Source of the DNA: a virus
Reading direction: 5' to 3' (one strand)
IMG/VR virus record: IMGVR_UViG_3300029448_000361
Coordinates: 1 to 25,785 of that record
DNA length: 25,785 bases
In this document: positions 11,634-19,473 of the stretch, in pieces
How positions within the stretch are numbered: the stretch's first letter is position 1
Layout of the letters: every line of letters begins with the position of its first letter
Position numbers and translations under genes: made by a program
Notes under the pieces: model-generated
Told to the model about the DNA's origin: nothing
Databases searched by the model: none
The model's input: the letters and a program-made list of their open reading frames with translations, nothing else

Positions 11634-11847
11634 AAAATATGACGTAGTACAATCACAAGGTACTTATCAAAAAGACGGTCAAGAAAAGACCAGGTGGATG
11701 ACCATAGGTGTTTTGTTAGAAAAGCCAGATGGTAAACGCTCTATCAAGCTCAATGCCCTTCCCTTGCCGAATAAAGATGGTGATATCTGGCTCCAGGTCT
11801 TTGAAAGCAAACCGATGGATAAGCCGAAGGTGGAAGGCTGGAATTAA
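11626..11847 (+). CDS. Small conserved β-rich phage protein
   Basis: A 73-residue protein starting at ATG 11626, six bases after AGGAGA; a longer reading from 11590 overlaps the zinc-finger gene and is unlikely. It is β-rich: KKYDVVQSQGTYQKDGQEKT, WMTIGVLLEKPDGKRSIKLN, LPLPNKDGDIWLQVFES. Small proteins of the form KYDVV-TGxY…K-R are common in phages and plasmids, and are possibly OB-fold-like nucleic-acid binders; this is from memory. It ends one base into the terminase small subunit. Confidence 0.62.
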   Translation: MDKKYDVVQSQGTYQKDGQEKTRWMTIGVLLEKPDGKRSIKLNALPLPNKDGDIWLQVFESKPMDKPKVEGWN

Positions 11848-12242
11848 TGCCGAGAGTTAACAAACGCTTTCCAGCAGTTGGTGAAGTAACCAAACGGCTA
11901 AAAGGTTCGAGTATTATTTATGATAATCGGGATCAGTTAGCCGAACAGTTATTGATGTTAGCTGGAGCCAATATAACCGATGTACTGCAATGGGAGGATA
12001 ACAATGTCAGTATTAAAGAGATCAAGGACATCCCACCGTCAGCGTTACAGGCAATTAAAAAGATCAAGGTTACGCCTACCAGGTCGGGTGATCAAATCGA
12101 AGTCGAGATGATAGATAAGGTCCGTGTGTTACAGATTTTATCGAAGTCTGCTGGATTACTGGACCAGGAAAAAGATAGTGAGAAACCAGCCGTGGTGGAT
12201 ATCACGATGATTATGCCTGGCGAATTGGAGAAGAAGAAATGA
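11847..12242 (+). CDS. terS: Terminase small subunit
   Basis: A 131-residue protein. An N-terminal helical region (QLAEQLLMLAGANITDVLQW) is followed by PPSALQAIKKIKVTPTRSGD, then IEVEMIDKVRVLQILSKSAG, the pattern of the Terminase_2-like C-terminal part. Small terminase subunits bind the packaging site and regulate the large subunit. It overlaps the large terminase gene by four bases (ATGA, 12239-12242), the usual pair arrangement. There is no clear helix-turn-helix at the start, so a shortened DNA-binding part is possible. Confidence 0.82.
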   Translation: MPRVNKRFPAVGEVTKRLKGSSIIYDNRDQLAEQLLMLAGANITDVLQWEDNNVSIKEIKDIPPSALQAIKKIKVTPTRSGDQIEVEMIDKVRVLQILSKSAGLLDQEKDSEKPAVVDITMIMPGELEKKK

Positions 12243-13765
12243 GTGATGAAATACCGAGTGGATTAAAGCTGGATTTTTCTGGCTCTCCTGTCGTAGCTAA
12301 GTTTTTAAGGAGCAATTCTTTTGTCCGAGGTATCATGGGTCCTGTAGGAAGTGGCAAGTCCTATGCCTGTTGTGCTGAGATATTTAGACGGGCCGTTATG
12401 CAGAAGCCCTCTCCCCGTGATGGTATTAGATACAGCCGATTTGTTATCGTAAGAAACTCTTATCCTATGTTGAGGACCACGACATTAAAGACCTGGATGG
12501 AATTGTTGCCCGAACATATCTGGGGCCATGTACGACACGCTCCACCGATAACGCATCATCTGAAACTGCCACCCAGGGGCGATGCTTCTGGTATTGACTG
12601 CGAGGTTATTTTTTTAGCCCTGGACCAGCCCAAAGATGTTAGGAAGTTGCTGTCATTAGAATTGACGGGAGCCTGGATAAACGAAGCGAGGGAATTACCT
12701 AAAAGCATAGTCGATGGATTAACGCACCGTGTCGGAAGATACCCGACCAAAGCTGACGGTGGTCCTTCCTGGCATGGAATTATCATGGATACGAACCCCT
12801 GTGATGATGACCATTACTGGTATCGTCTGGCAGAAAAAGAAACGCCCAGGGGAAAATTTAAATGGGAGTTTTTTAATCAAGCTGGTGGTGTCCTAGAAGT
12901 TAAACCAGAGAATGTTCCCGATGATATGCCCGAAGCTCAAGGGTTTATTTCCCAGGCTGGTAGATGGTGGAAGGTTAATGAGAAAGCTGAGAATATAAAC
13001 AATCTACCCGAAGGCTATTATGTGCAGTTACTAGGTGGAAAGAACCTGGATTGGATCAGATGCTACGCTGAAGGCAAATACACCTATGTCCAGGAAGGCA
13101 GACCCGTCTGGTCCGAGTATGATGACACCACTATGTCGGCTGACCTGGAGCCTGTTCCGAATATTCCTATTAATATCGGCTTAGACTTTGGATTAACCCC
13201 AGCTAGTGTTTTTGCTCAAAAATTGCCGAATGGTCGTTGGCATATACTGCATGAGGTTGTGACGTTTGATATCGGTCTTGAACGCTTCTGCTCTGTACTT
13301 AAAAGCGAATTAGAGATGAGGTTTCCTGGCTTTGAAGTCAATATGTGGGGTGATCCTGCTGGTATGCAGAGAGATCAGATATTTGAGACAACTGCCTTTG
13401 ACCATCTTAAAACGCATGGCCTTTTAGCCAGGCCGACTGCGACCAATGATTTTAGAACCAGGCGTGAAGCTGTCGCTATGCCTATGGGAAGATTGATAGA
13501 CGGTAAACCTGGTTTCATGGTCAATCGTAAATGCCAAAGATTAAGAAAAAGCCTGGCTGGTGGTTATCATTTTAAGCGTGTTGCGATTGGTGCTGGACAA
13601 GAAAGATTTAAAGATAGCCCTAATAAAAATGAACACTCCCATGTTGGGGATGCTGTCGGTTACTGCCTGTTAGGTGGTGGCGAACATAAACGTATGACCG
13701 TCAGACCCCGTTCTGAATATGGCAACTCAACTGCGAAGGTATTGGATTTTGATGTTTTCTCTTGA
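12239..13765 (+). CDS. terL: Terminase large subunit
   Basis: A 508-residue protein with both terminase activities. Walker A is MGPVGSGKSYACCAEIF (residues 33-49, GPVGSGKS at 34-41). The Walker B and coupling region is LLSLELTGAWINEARELP, about residues 140-155. The nuclease has an acidic residue in INIGLDFGLTPASVFA (about 312-327), one in NMWGDPAGMQRDQIF and one in HVGDAVGYCL (near 470). It hydrolyses ATP to pump DNA into the procapsid and cuts concatemers. The length is near that of other podovirus terminases. The start overlaps terS, preceded by GGAG. Confidence 0.97.
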   Translation: MSDEIPSGLKLDFSGSPVVAKFLRSNSFVRGIMGPVGSGKSYACCAEIFRRAVMQKPSPRDGIRYSRFVIVRNSYPMLRTTTLKTWMELLPEHIWGHVRHAPPITHHLKLPPRGDASGIDCEVIFLALDQPKDVRKLLSLELTGAWINEARELPKSIVDGLTHRVGRYPTKADGGPSWHGIIMDTNPCDDDHYWYRLAEKETPRGKFKWEFFNQAGGVLEVKPENVPDDMPEAQGFISQAGRWWKVNEKAENINNLPEGYYVQLLGGKNLDWIRCYAEGKYTYVQEGRPVWSEYDDTTMSADLEPVPNIPINIGLDFGLTPASVFAQKLPNGRWHILHEVVTFDIGLERFCSVLKSELEMRFPGFEVNMWGDPAGMQRDQIFETTAFDHLKTHGLLARPTATNDFRTRREAVAMPMGRLIDGKPGFMVNRKCQRLRKSLAGGYHFKRVAIGAGQERFKDSPNKNEHSHVGDAVGYCLLGGGEHKRMTVRPRSEYGNSTAKVLDFDVFS

Positions 13766-14243
13766 TGAATTAAACAAAGTTATGCGTATGGATACGCCCA
13801 GGCATCGGATTATTCCGTTTCATATATCTCACCTGGACCGAATAGAACTGAATGACCACGACCACAAAGTATTAACGCAGTTTGAGGATTATCGAAACTA
13901 TATGATGGCTTTTGCTGACTACGGTGTCGCTTATACGGCTGTCGGTGATGATATGTTTTATGCTTTTTTTGGCGTGTTTCCATTATGGAAAGGTGTAGCC
14001 GAAGCCTGGCTAATGCCGAGCCGACATATCAATAGAAAAACGATATCTATGCATAGAGCTTCTTTAAGATTTTTTGAGCATTATGCACAGAAAAACAACC
14101 TTGTACGGCTTCAGTTTACCGTTCATTCGCATAATTCACGGGCTGTAACATGGGCTGAAAGGTGTTATTTTAATCGGGAAGGAATTTTAAAACAATACGG
14201 TCCAGATGGATTGGATCATTTTATGTATGCGAGGTATTTTTAA
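13752..14243 (+). CDS. GNAT-like protein, T7 gp13/DUF2833-type
   Basis: A 163-residue protein from ATG 13752; a longer reading from 13719 lies within the end of terL and is unlikely. The C-terminal half has GNAT-like parts: EAWLMPSRHINRKTISMHRA, SLRFFEHYAQKNNLVRLQFT, then VHSHNSRAVTWAERCYFNRE, ending GPDGLDHFMYARYF. It may modify another protein with acetyl-CoA, or keep only the fold as the T7 gp13-like virion-assembly proteins do. It lies between terL and portal, a position this family often takes in podoviruses. It ends one base into the next gene. Confidence 0.72.
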   Translation: MFSLDELNKVMRMDTPRHRIIPFHISHLDRIELNDHDHKVLTQFEDYRNYMMAFADYGVAYTAVGDDMFYAFFGVFPLWKGVAEAWLMPSRHINRKTISMHRASLRFFEHYAQKNNLVRLQFTVHSHNSRAVTWAERCYFNREGILKQYGPDGLDHFMYARYF

Positions 14244-14500
14244 TGGGTTCATTATTCTCCAGACCAAAACCACCACCACCACCTCCTAAAGCAGTAACGG
14301 ATACTTTGACGGCTAAAGAAGCACAAGTCCAGGCTGATGAAGCACAGGAGACAAAAATTACTCAAAGCAGAAGAAAGTCAAGAGCAAGAGGTGGTATGTC
14401 GGGAATGATGATGGCTGGTGGTCAAGCTAGACCCGATTATCTGGAACCTCCAAAAACTAAACTAGGTGTTTCTGGTCGTAATCCAAGGAATATTGGTTAA
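14243..14500 (+). CDS. Small proline- and glycine-rich phage protein
   Basis: An 85-residue protein beginning MGSLFSRPKPPPPPPKAV, with a charged middle (QADEAQETKITQSRRKSRAR), a Gly/Met-rich stretch (GGMSGMMMAGGQA) and a short tail. It is disordered and has no fold. Short proteins with this MGSLF…PPPP start are common before the portal in marine podoviruses, by my recollection; they are not characterised. Start and stop overlap the neighbours by one base (TAATG on both sides). Confidence 0.6.
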   Translation: MGSLFSRPKPPPPPPKAVTDTLTAKEAQVQADEAQETKITQSRRKSRARGGMSGMMMAGGQARPDYLEPPKTKLGVSGRNPRNIG

Positions 14501-14634
14501 TGGCTGAAGAAGAAAAGGAAGAAGAAAAGGAAGAGGTTAAGGTTTACGAATTTGTTGAAAAAAAACCAGATAAAGTTTGGCGTAGAAATCCTAAGTTCAC
14601 ACAAGCTGTACATCATGAAGAGGAAAAGAAATAA
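14500..14634 (+). CDS. Small acidic charged protein
   Basis: A 44-residue protein from ATG 14500 to TAA 14632-14634, with a Glu/Lys-rich start (EEEKEEEKEEVKVYEFVE) and a C-terminal part PDKVWRRNPKFTQAVHHEEE. It overlaps both neighbours by a single base. Not recognised. The W-R-R-N-P-K piece looks conserved, the rest low complexity. Confidence 0.45.
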   Translation: MAEEEKEEEKEEVKVYEFVEKKPDKVWRRNPKFTQAVHHEEEKK

Positions 14635-14765
14635 TGTCACTTTACAAAAATATGAACGCTAGAAAAAAAGCTGGTACTTCAAGAAGTAAAAAAAATACAA
14701 CGGTGTCTGCCAAGGCTTACAAAAACATGAAAGCTGGATTTCCTAAAAAGAAAAAGAAAGCGTAA
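14634..14765 (+). CDS. Small basic phage protein before the portal gene
   Basis: A 43-residue, very basic protein (MSLYKNMNARKKAGTSRSKK at the start, KNMKAGFPKKKKKA at the end). Short proteins of the form MSLYxN…RKKAGTSRSKK are frequent before the portal gene in marine podoviruses, as I recall; they may be small virion or ejection components, like the small T7 proteins 6.7 and 7.3, but that is inference. Single-base overlaps (TAATG) link it to both neighbours. Confidence 0.6.
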   Translation: MSLYKNMNARKKAGTSRSKKNTTVSAKAYKNMKAGFPKKKKKA

Positions 14766-16330
14766 TGGCTGAACTTACCCTAACCGAAATAAAGAAACGC
14801 TTTAAACAAGCAGAAGCCCATAAGGATCATTGGAGAGCTATCTACGAAGAAGCCTATGAGTTTGCTTTGCCTATGCGAAATCTTTATGACGGCTATTATG
14901 AGGGTGATACACCTGGTCAAAATAAAATGAAACGGGTATTTGATAGTACGGCTGTACATTCTACGGCTCGATTTGCGAACCGTCTGCAATCATCATTGTT
15001 CCCACCACAAAGGGAATGGTGTCGATTATTACCTGGTGAAGAAATACCCGAAGATAGAAAAATAGAAGCACAACAAGCCCTGGATTTTTATTCAACTAAA
15101 ATGTTTTCCATAATGAGACAATCTGGATTTGACTTGGCTATGGGCGAGTTTCTTTTAGATTTAGCTGTAGGTACATCGGTTATGCTGATCCAGCCTGGAG
15201 ATGCCGAAACACCGATACGTTATGAAGCGATACCGAGCTATCATGTTTGCTTTGAAGAAGGACCAAATGGGAAAGTTGATACGGTTTATAGGCGATTAAA
15301 AAAACCTTTTAATGTATTAGACCGTGAGTTTCCAGATGCGAAAATACCAGATGAACTATCTAAAAAATATGAAGAGGACCCGACAGAAAAGGTAGAATTG
15401 TTAGAAGCGACTTATACTAATGACGGGTTTATTTATTATTGTATTTCCACAATGGAAGAAGATTTTAAATTAGTAACGAGAACTTTAAAAAGTTTTCCGT
15501 TTATTGTTTCCAGGTACATGAAAGCCAGTAATGAACGATACGGTAGAGGTCCTGTATTGTATGCATTACCCGATATTAAGACATTGAACAAAGTAACTGA
15601 GCTAACACTTAAAAATGCTTCATTGTCTATAGGGGGAGTTTTTACTGCTGTCGATGACGGGGTTTTGAATCCAGAGACAGTCTCCATTGTACCTGGAGCC
15701 GTTGTAAGTGTTTCATCGAATGGTGGTCCAAGAGGTCCTAGTTTGCAACCGTTGCAAAGAAGTGGTGATCCTCAACTGTCACAAATAGTATCGTCTGATT
15801 TACGGGCCAATATTAAAAAGACTTTATTGGATGAAAGCCTACCACCCGATAACATGAGTGCCAGGTCAGCTACAGAAATTGTAGAACGAATGAAAGAATT
15901 ATCTCAAAATTTAGGATCAGCTTTTGGTCGATTAATTAGTGAAACTATGAACCCGATTGTCCGAAGATCATTAGAGTTAATGAACGAAATGGGAATGATA
16001 GATTTACCGTTAAAGATAAACGGTCTGGAAGTACAGATTTTACCGACATCACCGTTGGCAATGGCTGGTAATATGGACCGTGTAAATGATGTCATGTCGT
16101 TTATGCAGATATCTCAGTCATTAGGTCCAGTTGGTCAGACATTAGTTAAACAAGATGCTGTCGGAGACTACCTGGCTGATCTATTGTCGATACCAGCAAA
16201 TTTAAGAACAACACCACAGGAACGGGTGCAAATGCAACAACAGATGATGGCTACGGCCCAGGCTATGGCAGAGCAACAGGGAATGGATACATCACAGATA
16301 GAGGAAGCAGTTAATGAGCCAAGCAGATAA
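14765..16330 (+). CDS. Portal (head-to-tail connector) protein
   Basis: A 521-residue T7 gp8-like portal of the Head-tail connector family. Visible: YEEAYEFALPMRNLYDGYYE near the start, VFDSTAVHSTARFANRLQSS (about residues 58-77), LFPPQREWCRLLPGEEIPED, DLAVGTSVMLIQPG, then ERYGRGPVLYALPDIKTLNK (about 257-276) and, near the C-terminus, DNMSARSATEIVERMKELSQ. T7 gp8 has 536 residues. Twelve copies form the ring for DNA entry and tail attachment. The C-terminal tail is Gln/Met-rich (MQQQMMATAQAMAEQQ). It ends 17 bases into the next gene. Confidence 0.95.
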   Translation: MAELTLTEIKKRFKQAEAHKDHWRAIYEEAYEFALPMRNLYDGYYEGDTPGQNKMKRVFDSTAVHSTARFANRLQSSLFPPQREWCRLLPGEEIPEDRKIEAQQALDFYSTKMFSIMRQSGFDLAMGEFLLDLAVGTSVMLIQPGDAETPIRYEAIPSYHVCFEEGPNGKVDTVYRRLKKPFNVLDREFPDAKIPDELSKKYEEDPTEKVELLEATYTNDGFIYYCISTMEEDFKLVTRTLKSFPFIVSRYMKASNERYGRGPVLYALPDIKTLNKVTELTLKNASLSIGGVFTAVDDGVLNPETVSIVPGAVVSVSSNGGPRGPSLQPLQRSGDPQLSQIVSSDLRANIKKTLLDESLPPDNMSARSATEIVERMKELSQNLGSAFGRLISETMNPIVRRSLELMNEMGMIDLPLKINGLEVQILPTSPLAMAGNMDRVNDVMSFMQISQSLGPVGQTLVKQDAVGDYLADLLSIPANLRTTPQERVQMQQQMMATAQAMAEQQGMDTSQIEEAVNEPSR

Positions 16331-16613
16331 AATATCATCTATTAATGAACCAGGCTGGGATGGCGTAAATGCTAATAACCAGCAAATTAAAATACAAAAT
16401 CAAAAACTACAATCAGAACTAGACAAGTTCTTTTTTGAAACATTTAAGACTGAACCAGGTCAAAAGTTAATGCATTATTTACGAAACCGATATTTAGAAC
16501 AGCCGTGCTTTGTACCTAATGCTGATCCTTCTTATGGCTATTTGAGAGAAGGACAAAACAGTATTATTCGGGAAATAGAACTAAGAGTGAGGAGAGCAAA
16601 TGAGCCAAAATAG
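16314..16613 (+). CDS. Bbp19-like phage protein
   Basis: A 99-residue protein whose ATG follows GAGGAAG inside the end of the portal gene. The pattern LDKFFFETFKTEPGQKLMHY, then RYLEQPCFVPNADPS and YLREGQNSIIREIELRVRRA, fits the Bbp19 family of short proteins found next to podovirus portal genes. The function is not established; the place between portal and scaffold suggests procapsid assembly. It overlaps the scaffold gene by 14 bases. Confidence 0.78.
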   Translation: MSQADKISSINEPGWDGVNANNQQIKIQNQKLQSELDKFFFETFKTEPGQKLMHYLRNRYLEQPCFVPNADPSYGYLREGQNSIIREIELRVRRANEPK

Positions 16614-17385
16614 TCCAGAAGCTGTACAGGAAACCCCTGTAGAAGATAAAGGTCTTTTAGCTAATATGAGAGCAGAAGAACCAGCCAATGAAGATAATAA
16701 AGATGAAGGCATAGAGCATAAAGCAAAAGAGCCTGTAGCTGATAGACCCGACAATATTCCAGAAAAGTTTTGGGATAAGGAAAAGGGTGAAGCCAGAATT
16801 GATGATGCTTTTAAATCTATCAGCGAATTAGAAAAAAAGTTAAGTCAAGGAAAACACAAAGCTCCAGAGGAATATGATTATGAAATATTGGATAAGAATG
16901 GCTGGACTAAAGATGATCCTGTGGTGGGAAAATTTACTGAATGGTCTAAGCAAAATAACATCAGTCAAGACAACTTCAACGAACTTGTCTCCCAAGTTGT
17001 CGAAATCGCTGGACAAGGCGAAGAGCAAGAAAAAATCAATTCGGAAGAAGAACTTAAAAAATTAGGTAACAATGCCAAAGCAGTTATAAAGCAAAACCTA
17101 GATTGGATTGATGGCAAAGTTAACCAGGGTGTATTTTCAAAAGAAGAAGGTGAATTAATGGATACCTGGGGCAATACGGCACAAGGTATAAAATTAATAT
17201 CTAAACTTAAAAATCTATCGGGTGATCTATCGCCTATTCCATTGGTTGATAGCGTAGACGTTAAAGAAAGCGAAGATGATTTTACGGCTAGAATGGATAG
17301 CATGATGAGCAATGAACGCTATGGTGATGATCCAGATTACACTCGTAAGGTAGAAAAAGAATTTGAGTTACGGTACGGCAATTAA
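16600..17385 (+). CDS. Capsid assembly scaffold protein
   Basis: A 261-residue, acidic, mostly helical protein; ribosome-binding site GAGGAG shortly before ATG. The first 60 residues are disordered and acidic (PVEDKGLLANMRAEEPANED), then IPEKFWDKEKGEARIDDAFK, the typical entry of podovirus scaffolds, then YDYEILDKNGWTKDDPVVGK and a long helical part. The C-terminus (MSNERYGDDPDYTRKVEKEF) is the expected capsid-binding end. It guides coat protein assembly and leaves the shell. A terminator follows 26 bases after the stop, so the capsid gene has separate control. Confidence 0.88.
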   Translation: MSQNSPEAVQETPVEDKGLLANMRAEEPANEDNKDEGIEHKAKEPVADRPDNIPEKFWDKEKGEARIDDAFKSISELEKKLSQGKHKAPEEYDYEILDKNGWTKDDPVVGKFTEWSKQNNISQDNFNELVSQVVEIAGQGEEQEKINSEEELKKLGNNAKAVIKQNLDWIDGKVNQGVFSKEEGELMDTWGNTAQGIKLISKLKNLSGDLSPIPLVDSVDVKESEDDFTARMDSMMSNERYGDDPDYTRKVEKEFELRYGN

Positions 17386-17410
17386 AAGCATATTTCCTCC
17401 TAGCAAACTT

Positions 17411-17454
17411 GGTGAGTAAGTAGCCGTACCGATATGCTTACTCACCATTTTTTT
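17411..17454 (+). terminator. Rho-independent terminator
   Basis: A perfect 10-bp stem, GGTGAGTAAG (17411-17420) with CTTACTCACC (17437-17446), has a 16-base loop and is followed by A and seven T (17448-17454). It ends the scaffold transcript before the capsid gene. It is the clearest terminator in the window. Confidence 0.9.
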
Positions 17455-17510
17455 ATTGTACAAAGTCTAAACGGTGTGCTATTGATTAAGTGTACTACAA
17501 CTCAGCCGAG

Positions 17511-17580
17511 CAGTACTGGCTATGCAGAAATGCATCGTTGCGTTAGCGTGTAACGAAGTCCAAGGCAGTATATTTATACT
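17511..17580 (+). promoter_or_regulatory. Structured leader upstream of the capsid gene
   Basis: Between the terminator and the capsid start (17455-17631) three small hairpins stand in a row: ATGCA-GAAA-TGCAT (17522-17535), CGTTGC-N8-GTAACG (17536-17555, one G-U pair), and AGTATA-TT-TATACT (17567-17580). Upstream, GCC…GGC around CAGTACTG gives a fourth short fold (17511-17518). The capsid ribosome-binding site AGAGGG comes about 40 bases later. This may be the capsid mRNA leader, perhaps a stabilising 5' end, or contain a promoter that I could not place. No known RNA family was recognised. Confidence 0.45.
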
Positions 17581-17631
17581 ATAACCTACTGGCGTTTAAC
17601 TTAAATTTTAACAATAAAGAGGGAAAATCCT

Positions 17632-18486
17632 ATGAGTACTGGATTATCAACAGCCTTCATACAGTTATTCGATGCAGAGGTTAAACAAGCCTATCAAGGT
17701 TCTGCTGTCCTTAACAATGTATGTAGGATGAGAACTGGAGTAGTTGGCTCAACAGCTAACTTTCCAAATGTGGGTAAAGGACAGGCAACTGTTCGTACAC
17801 CACAAACAGATGTTACTCCATTAAATACATCTTTTGGTACAACATCTGTATCGCTAACTGATTACAATGCTTCTGAATACTCAGATGTCTTTAATCAGCA
17901 AAAAGTAAATTTTGATGAGCGTAGAGAATTGGCTTCCGTGGTCGGTAATGCGATTGGTAGAAGGCAAGACCAGGTAATTATTGATGCTTTATCTTCTGCA
18001 TCTGCTGGAACAACTATAGCCAATACTGTTGTAACAACTGGATCAGCTTCTGCATCAGACTTGAATGTTGGTAAAATTTTATCAGCAAAGAAAGCCCTGG
18101 ATGCGAAGAATGTTCCACCAACAGACCGTCATTTAGTTATCCATGCAAATAACTTATCTGCATTGCTAGGTGATGAAAGAGCGATTTCTGGCGATTACCA
18201 AAACATTAGAGCTTTGGTAGCTGGTCAAATAAATAGCTTCTTAGGCTTTACCGTTCACATGATTGGTGATCGTGATGAAGGTGGTTTAGCAATAGACGGT
18301 TCTAGTGACCGAATATGCTATGCATTTCATAAGATGTCAGTCGCTTGTGCAGTCGGTATCGCTCCTAAGACAGAGGTCAATTACATTCCAGAAAAGACTT
18401 CTTTCTTAGTAACTTCAATGCTTTCAATGGGTGCATCTGTAATTGATACAGACGGACTTGTTGATGTAACCTGTAGGGAGAGTTAA
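17632..18486 (+). CDS. Major capsid protein
   Basis: A 284-residue coat protein of the Phage_capsid_2 type. The N-terminus STGLSTAFIQLFDAEVKQAY, the AYQGSAVLNNVCRMRTGVVG block and LTDYNASEYSDVFNQQKVNF are characteristic; later come VGNAIGRRQDQVIIDALSSA and VHMIGDRDEGGLAIDG. It should adopt the HK97 coat fold with no cleaved N-terminal part seen. The ribosome-binding site AGAGGG precedes the ATG. It is likely the most abundant product, consistent with its own transcript after the terminator at 17411. Confidence 0.93.
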   Translation: MSTGLSTAFIQLFDAEVKQAYQGSAVLNNVCRMRTGVVGSTANFPNVGKGQATVRTPQTDVTPLNTSFGTTSVSLTDYNASEYSDVFNQQKVNFDERRELASVVGNAIGRRQDQVIIDALSSASAGTTIANTVVTTGSASASDLNVGKILSAKKALDAKNVPPTDRHLVIHANNLSALLGDERAISGDYQNIRALVAGQINSFLGFTVHMIGDRDEGGLAIDGSSDRICYAFHKMSVACAVGIAPKTEVNYIPEKTSFLVTSMLSMGASVIDTDGLVDVTCRES

Positions 18487-18487
18487 T

Positions 18488-18772
18488 ATGGCTTTTGCAA
18501 GAAGTGGATGGGGTCCATTAGGTGGACAGGCTAAAGCTGGTCAAACTCCAGCATTATACGTCTATACAACAACTGATGCACATACTGCTGTAGATGCTTC
18601 TGGTTACTTTAATGATCTATCTGATACGCTAAGTGTCGGAGACATGATTATGGTACACGGTGCAACTGGTGGTACTAGAACTGTAACCATGCATATTGTG
18701 GTTTCAAATGCTAGTGGTGTGGTTGATATTTCAGATGGTACTACGATTGGTGCTGTCTCTGATAGTGACTAA
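18488..18772 (+). CDS. Capsid decoration or head-fibre-like protein
   Basis: A 94-residue protein one base after the capsid stop region, starting MAFARSGWGPLGGQAKAGQT, then PALYVYTTTDAHTAVDASGY, LSDTLSVGDMIMVHGATGG and a β-rich C-terminus rich in Val, Ser and Asp (VVSNASGVVDISDGTTIG). Short β-rich proteins with the MAFARSGWGPLGGQ start follow capsid genes in many podoviruses and are thought to decorate the shell; function not shown. It is followed by a hairpin at 18779. Confidence 0.75.
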   Translation: MAFARSGWGPLGGQAKAGQTPALYVYTTTDAHTAVDASGYFNDLSDTLSVGDMIMVHGATGGTRTVTMHIVVSNASGVVDISDGTTIGAVSDSD

Positions 18773-18778
18773 ATAAAA

Positions 18779-18825
18779 TTTGGGGAAGGTCTGAGTTCCC
18801 GATTGCTCTCTCCCCCTTCCCCAAA
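18779..18825 (+). other. Long hairpin between head and tail genes
   Basis: A perfect 11-bp stem, TTTGGGGAAGG (18779-18789) with CCTTCCCCAAA (18815-18825), encloses a 25-base loop. No T-run follows on the plus strand, so full termination is not expected. It could be a partial terminator or mRNA processing and stabilising site that lets capsid transcript exceed tail transcript. On the minus strand the stem is followed by TTTTATTT, which would be terminator-like. Confidence 0.55.
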
Positions 18826-18843
18826 CCATAACGGAGTTTAAAA

Positions 18844-19473
18844 ATGGCTTCTGGTGATACAGACGTTAAAATTTGTAACAAAGCACTTTTATTATTAGGT
18901 GCTGGTGCTATCAGCAGTTTTTCAGATGGCTCAACACAGGCCACAGCCTGTTCAACACTTTACCCCGACATTAAAAGTACAACATTAGGAATGTACCCCT
19001 GGAGCTTTACGGTTGCTAAAGCACAACTTACCAGGCAAACAGCAACACCAAATAATGAATGGACCTATCAGTTTACGTTGCCTAACGATATGCTTAATGG
19101 CGTTCCAAGGGCTGTCAGAACAGCTAGTACGGCTGGGTCTCCTATTTATAAGAACTGGGAAATAGCCCAGGCATCAGATGGTACGGCTGTTTTAATGACG
19201 GAAAGTTTAACAATATTTATAGATTATCAAAAGACAGTTGGTGAAACTTTGATGCCACATTATTTTGTAAATCTTTTAGGATATCAAATGGCCTGGCATT
19301 TAGCCGAAGTAATTACGGACCAAACAACTAAATCACAATACTGGAAAGAAATAGCCCTGGGTACGACTGCCGAAAATCTTAGAGGTGGTTTTTTTAGACA
19401 GGCTTGTAACATAGATGCTGGAGGTCAAACACCGTCAGTAGTAGGTGATTATTTATTAACGGATGTTAGATGA
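18844..19473 (+). CDS. Tail tubular protein A (T7 gp11-like)
   Basis: A 209-residue protein (T7 gp11: 196) with the family features: N-terminal DTDVKICNKALLLLGAGAIS, ACSTLYPDIKSTTLGMYPWS, FTVAKAQLTRQTATPNNEWT and FTLPNDMLNGVPRAVRTAS, and MPHYFVNLLGYQMAWHLAEV near the C-terminus. It forms the gatekeeper ring below the portal. It follows a hairpin and overlaps the tail tube B gene by four bases. Confidence 0.93.
   Translation: MASGDTDVKICNKALLLLGAGAISSFSDGSTQATACSTLYPDIKSTTLGMYPWSFTVAKAQLTRQTATPNNEWTYQFTLPNDMLNGVPRAVRTASTAGSPIYKNWEIAQASDGTAVLMTESLTIFIDYQKTVGETLMPHYFVNLLGYQMAWHLAEVITDQTTKSQYWKEIALGTTAENLRGGFFRQACNIDAGGQTPSVVGDYLLTDVR

Noticed and set aside
13719-13751. Longer start for the GNAT-like gene
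   Set aside because: It lies wholly in the terL end with no ribosome site; ATG 13752 gives a normal N-terminus.
17470-17600. tRNA-like folds upstream of the capsid gene
   Set aside because: No T-loop sequence, no acceptor stem and no seven-base anticodon loop in the right order.
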